This document shows, in pieces, positions 63,642-64,000 of a stretch of 64,000 nt of DNA. Positions within the stretch are counted from its first letter, which is position 1, and the number at the start of each line of letters is the position of its first letter. The translations under genes and the position numbers were made by a program. The notes beneath the pieces were generated by a model, which was not told the origin of the DNA, did not search any database, and saw only the letters and a program-made list of their open reading frames with translations. The DNA is from Saprospiraceae bacterium (GTDB taxonomy: Bacteria > Bacteroidota > Bacteroidia > Chitinophagales > Saprospiraceae), in the NCBI GenBank assembly GCA_020628095.1, contig JAHDFP010000013.1, forward strand, positions 1-64,000, in the 5' to 3' direction.

Positions 63642-64000
63642 TTATGGGAATATTCCGAGTGTCATATAGTCGGAAGCCACTTTATTTATTGCATTGATAA
63701 ATGCGGCGGTCCTCAGATCTTTAGCTTTTCTCTTTCTTCTATAGACTTCTCTGATCTGATTATAGGCCGTAATCATGGTTTCTTCCAGACCTGATCTTAC
63801 AAGATCCACCTCGTCTGCTCCTCTGGTCAAAAACTCCTTCTCTTTGTTGCTAACAACCTTTCCCGTCATCTTCTCTACAAGTCCGACCAAATTAGTATAA
63901 GCCCTTTCATCAAAGCGCTTCTCTATCCTACCGTACCTTACGTGAGACAGGTTCTTTAACCATTCGAAATAAGAGACCGTGACCCCCCCTGCATTGAGAT
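63642..64000 (-). CDS. gdhA: Glutamate dehydrogenase, C-terminal part (cut by window end)
   Basis: The last 118 codons of a Glu/Leu/Phe/Val dehydrogenase; the gene continues beyond position 64000. The visible part begins LNAGGVTVSYFEWLKNLSHV, the conserved segment of the nucleotide-binding domain of hexameric glutamate dehydrogenases, and continues RYGRIEKRF and the C-terminal helices ETMITAYNQIREVYRRK and LRTAAFINAINKVA. It interconverts glutamate and 2-oxoglutarate. An internal TTG at 63890 is not a start. Confidence 0.9.
   Translation of the reverse strand, partial: LNAGGVTVSYFEWLKNLSHVRYGRIEKRFDERAYTNLVGLVEKMTGKVVSNKEKEFLTRGADEVDLVRSGLEETMITAYNQIREVYRRKRKAKDLRTAAFINAINKVASDYMTLGIFP

Noticed and set aside
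63642-63890. 82-codon protein as an independent gene
   Set aside because: The frame is open to the window end and reads as the C-terminal part of glutamate dehydrogenase; the TTG at 63890 is internal.

Overview
The window looks like a stretch of a Bacteroidota chromosome, most likely from the Saprospiria or a related lineage. The evidence is a gldC gliding-motility gene, a type IX secretion C-terminal sorting domain, a GLPGLI protein paired with a TonB-dependent receptor, LytTR and NarL two-component systems, promoter elements of the TAnnTTTG type, no obvious Shine-Dalgarno sequences, and moderately low GC by eye. The phylum is well supported; the family is an inference. I saw no rRNA, tRNA, CRISPR array or transposase.

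Positions 1-2490 form an accessory region that looks like a gene-cassette array. Five small plus-strand genes, mostly of unknown function, lie between three imperfect hairpin repeats. The repeats share GATGA(C/T)(G/A)GCATA ... ACGCC(G/A)CAT ... AATT, and the middle copy ends in complementary boxes GATAAC/GTTATC, as in integron attC sites. No integrase gene is in view, so this is the most interesting and least explained part of the window.

From 2538 to 14176 come an S9 peptidase, a LURP-one-like protein, an SRPBCC protein, a FadH-type 2,4-dienoyl-CoA reductase, and a minus-strand operon (NTF2-like lipoprotein, secreted DJ-1-like protein, and an S12 beta-lactamase-fold protein without its catalytic Ser and Tyr). 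The operon lies downstream of an AraC regulator and next to a strong inverted repeat. A LytTR response regulator and its membrane kinase follow, with three GTATAAT boxes spaced 21-22 bp upstream of the kinase. From 14349 to 20201 are an M43 metalloprotease, a convergent MjaI-like restriction-modification pair, and a two-gene operon of an OmpA-like protein and a membrane protein with about 190 residues of KEV(E/P)V repeats and a C-terminal helix-hairpin-helix domain.

From 20473 to 37723 lie an M28 peptidase, a diacylglycerol-kinase-like lipid kinase, a large secreted PAP2/haloperoxidase-like protein with MopE-type repeats, a GLPGLI/TonB receptor operon, a di-heme cytochrome, YtxJ, an M48 peptidase, PssA, a ferredoxin, rhodanese, a duplicated terminator module and TpiA. 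From 37797 to 49820 come Ppk1, a DASS-type anion transporter, the menaquinone cluster menC-menE-menF-menD, and a pair of M16 peptidases, one with the zinc site and one without.

The last part (50219-64000) holds a lipoprotein with a stop/start-overlapping 37-codon gene, a YkuK RNase H-like protein, a YyaL-type thioredoxin protein, a four-gene lipoprotein/membrane/kinase/regulator cluster, a TPR adenylate cyclase, YitT, an S24-type repressor with an operator-like inverted repeat over its start, GldC with a TraB/GumN protein, an Lrp regulator and the C-terminal part of glutamate dehydrogenase, cut by the window end.
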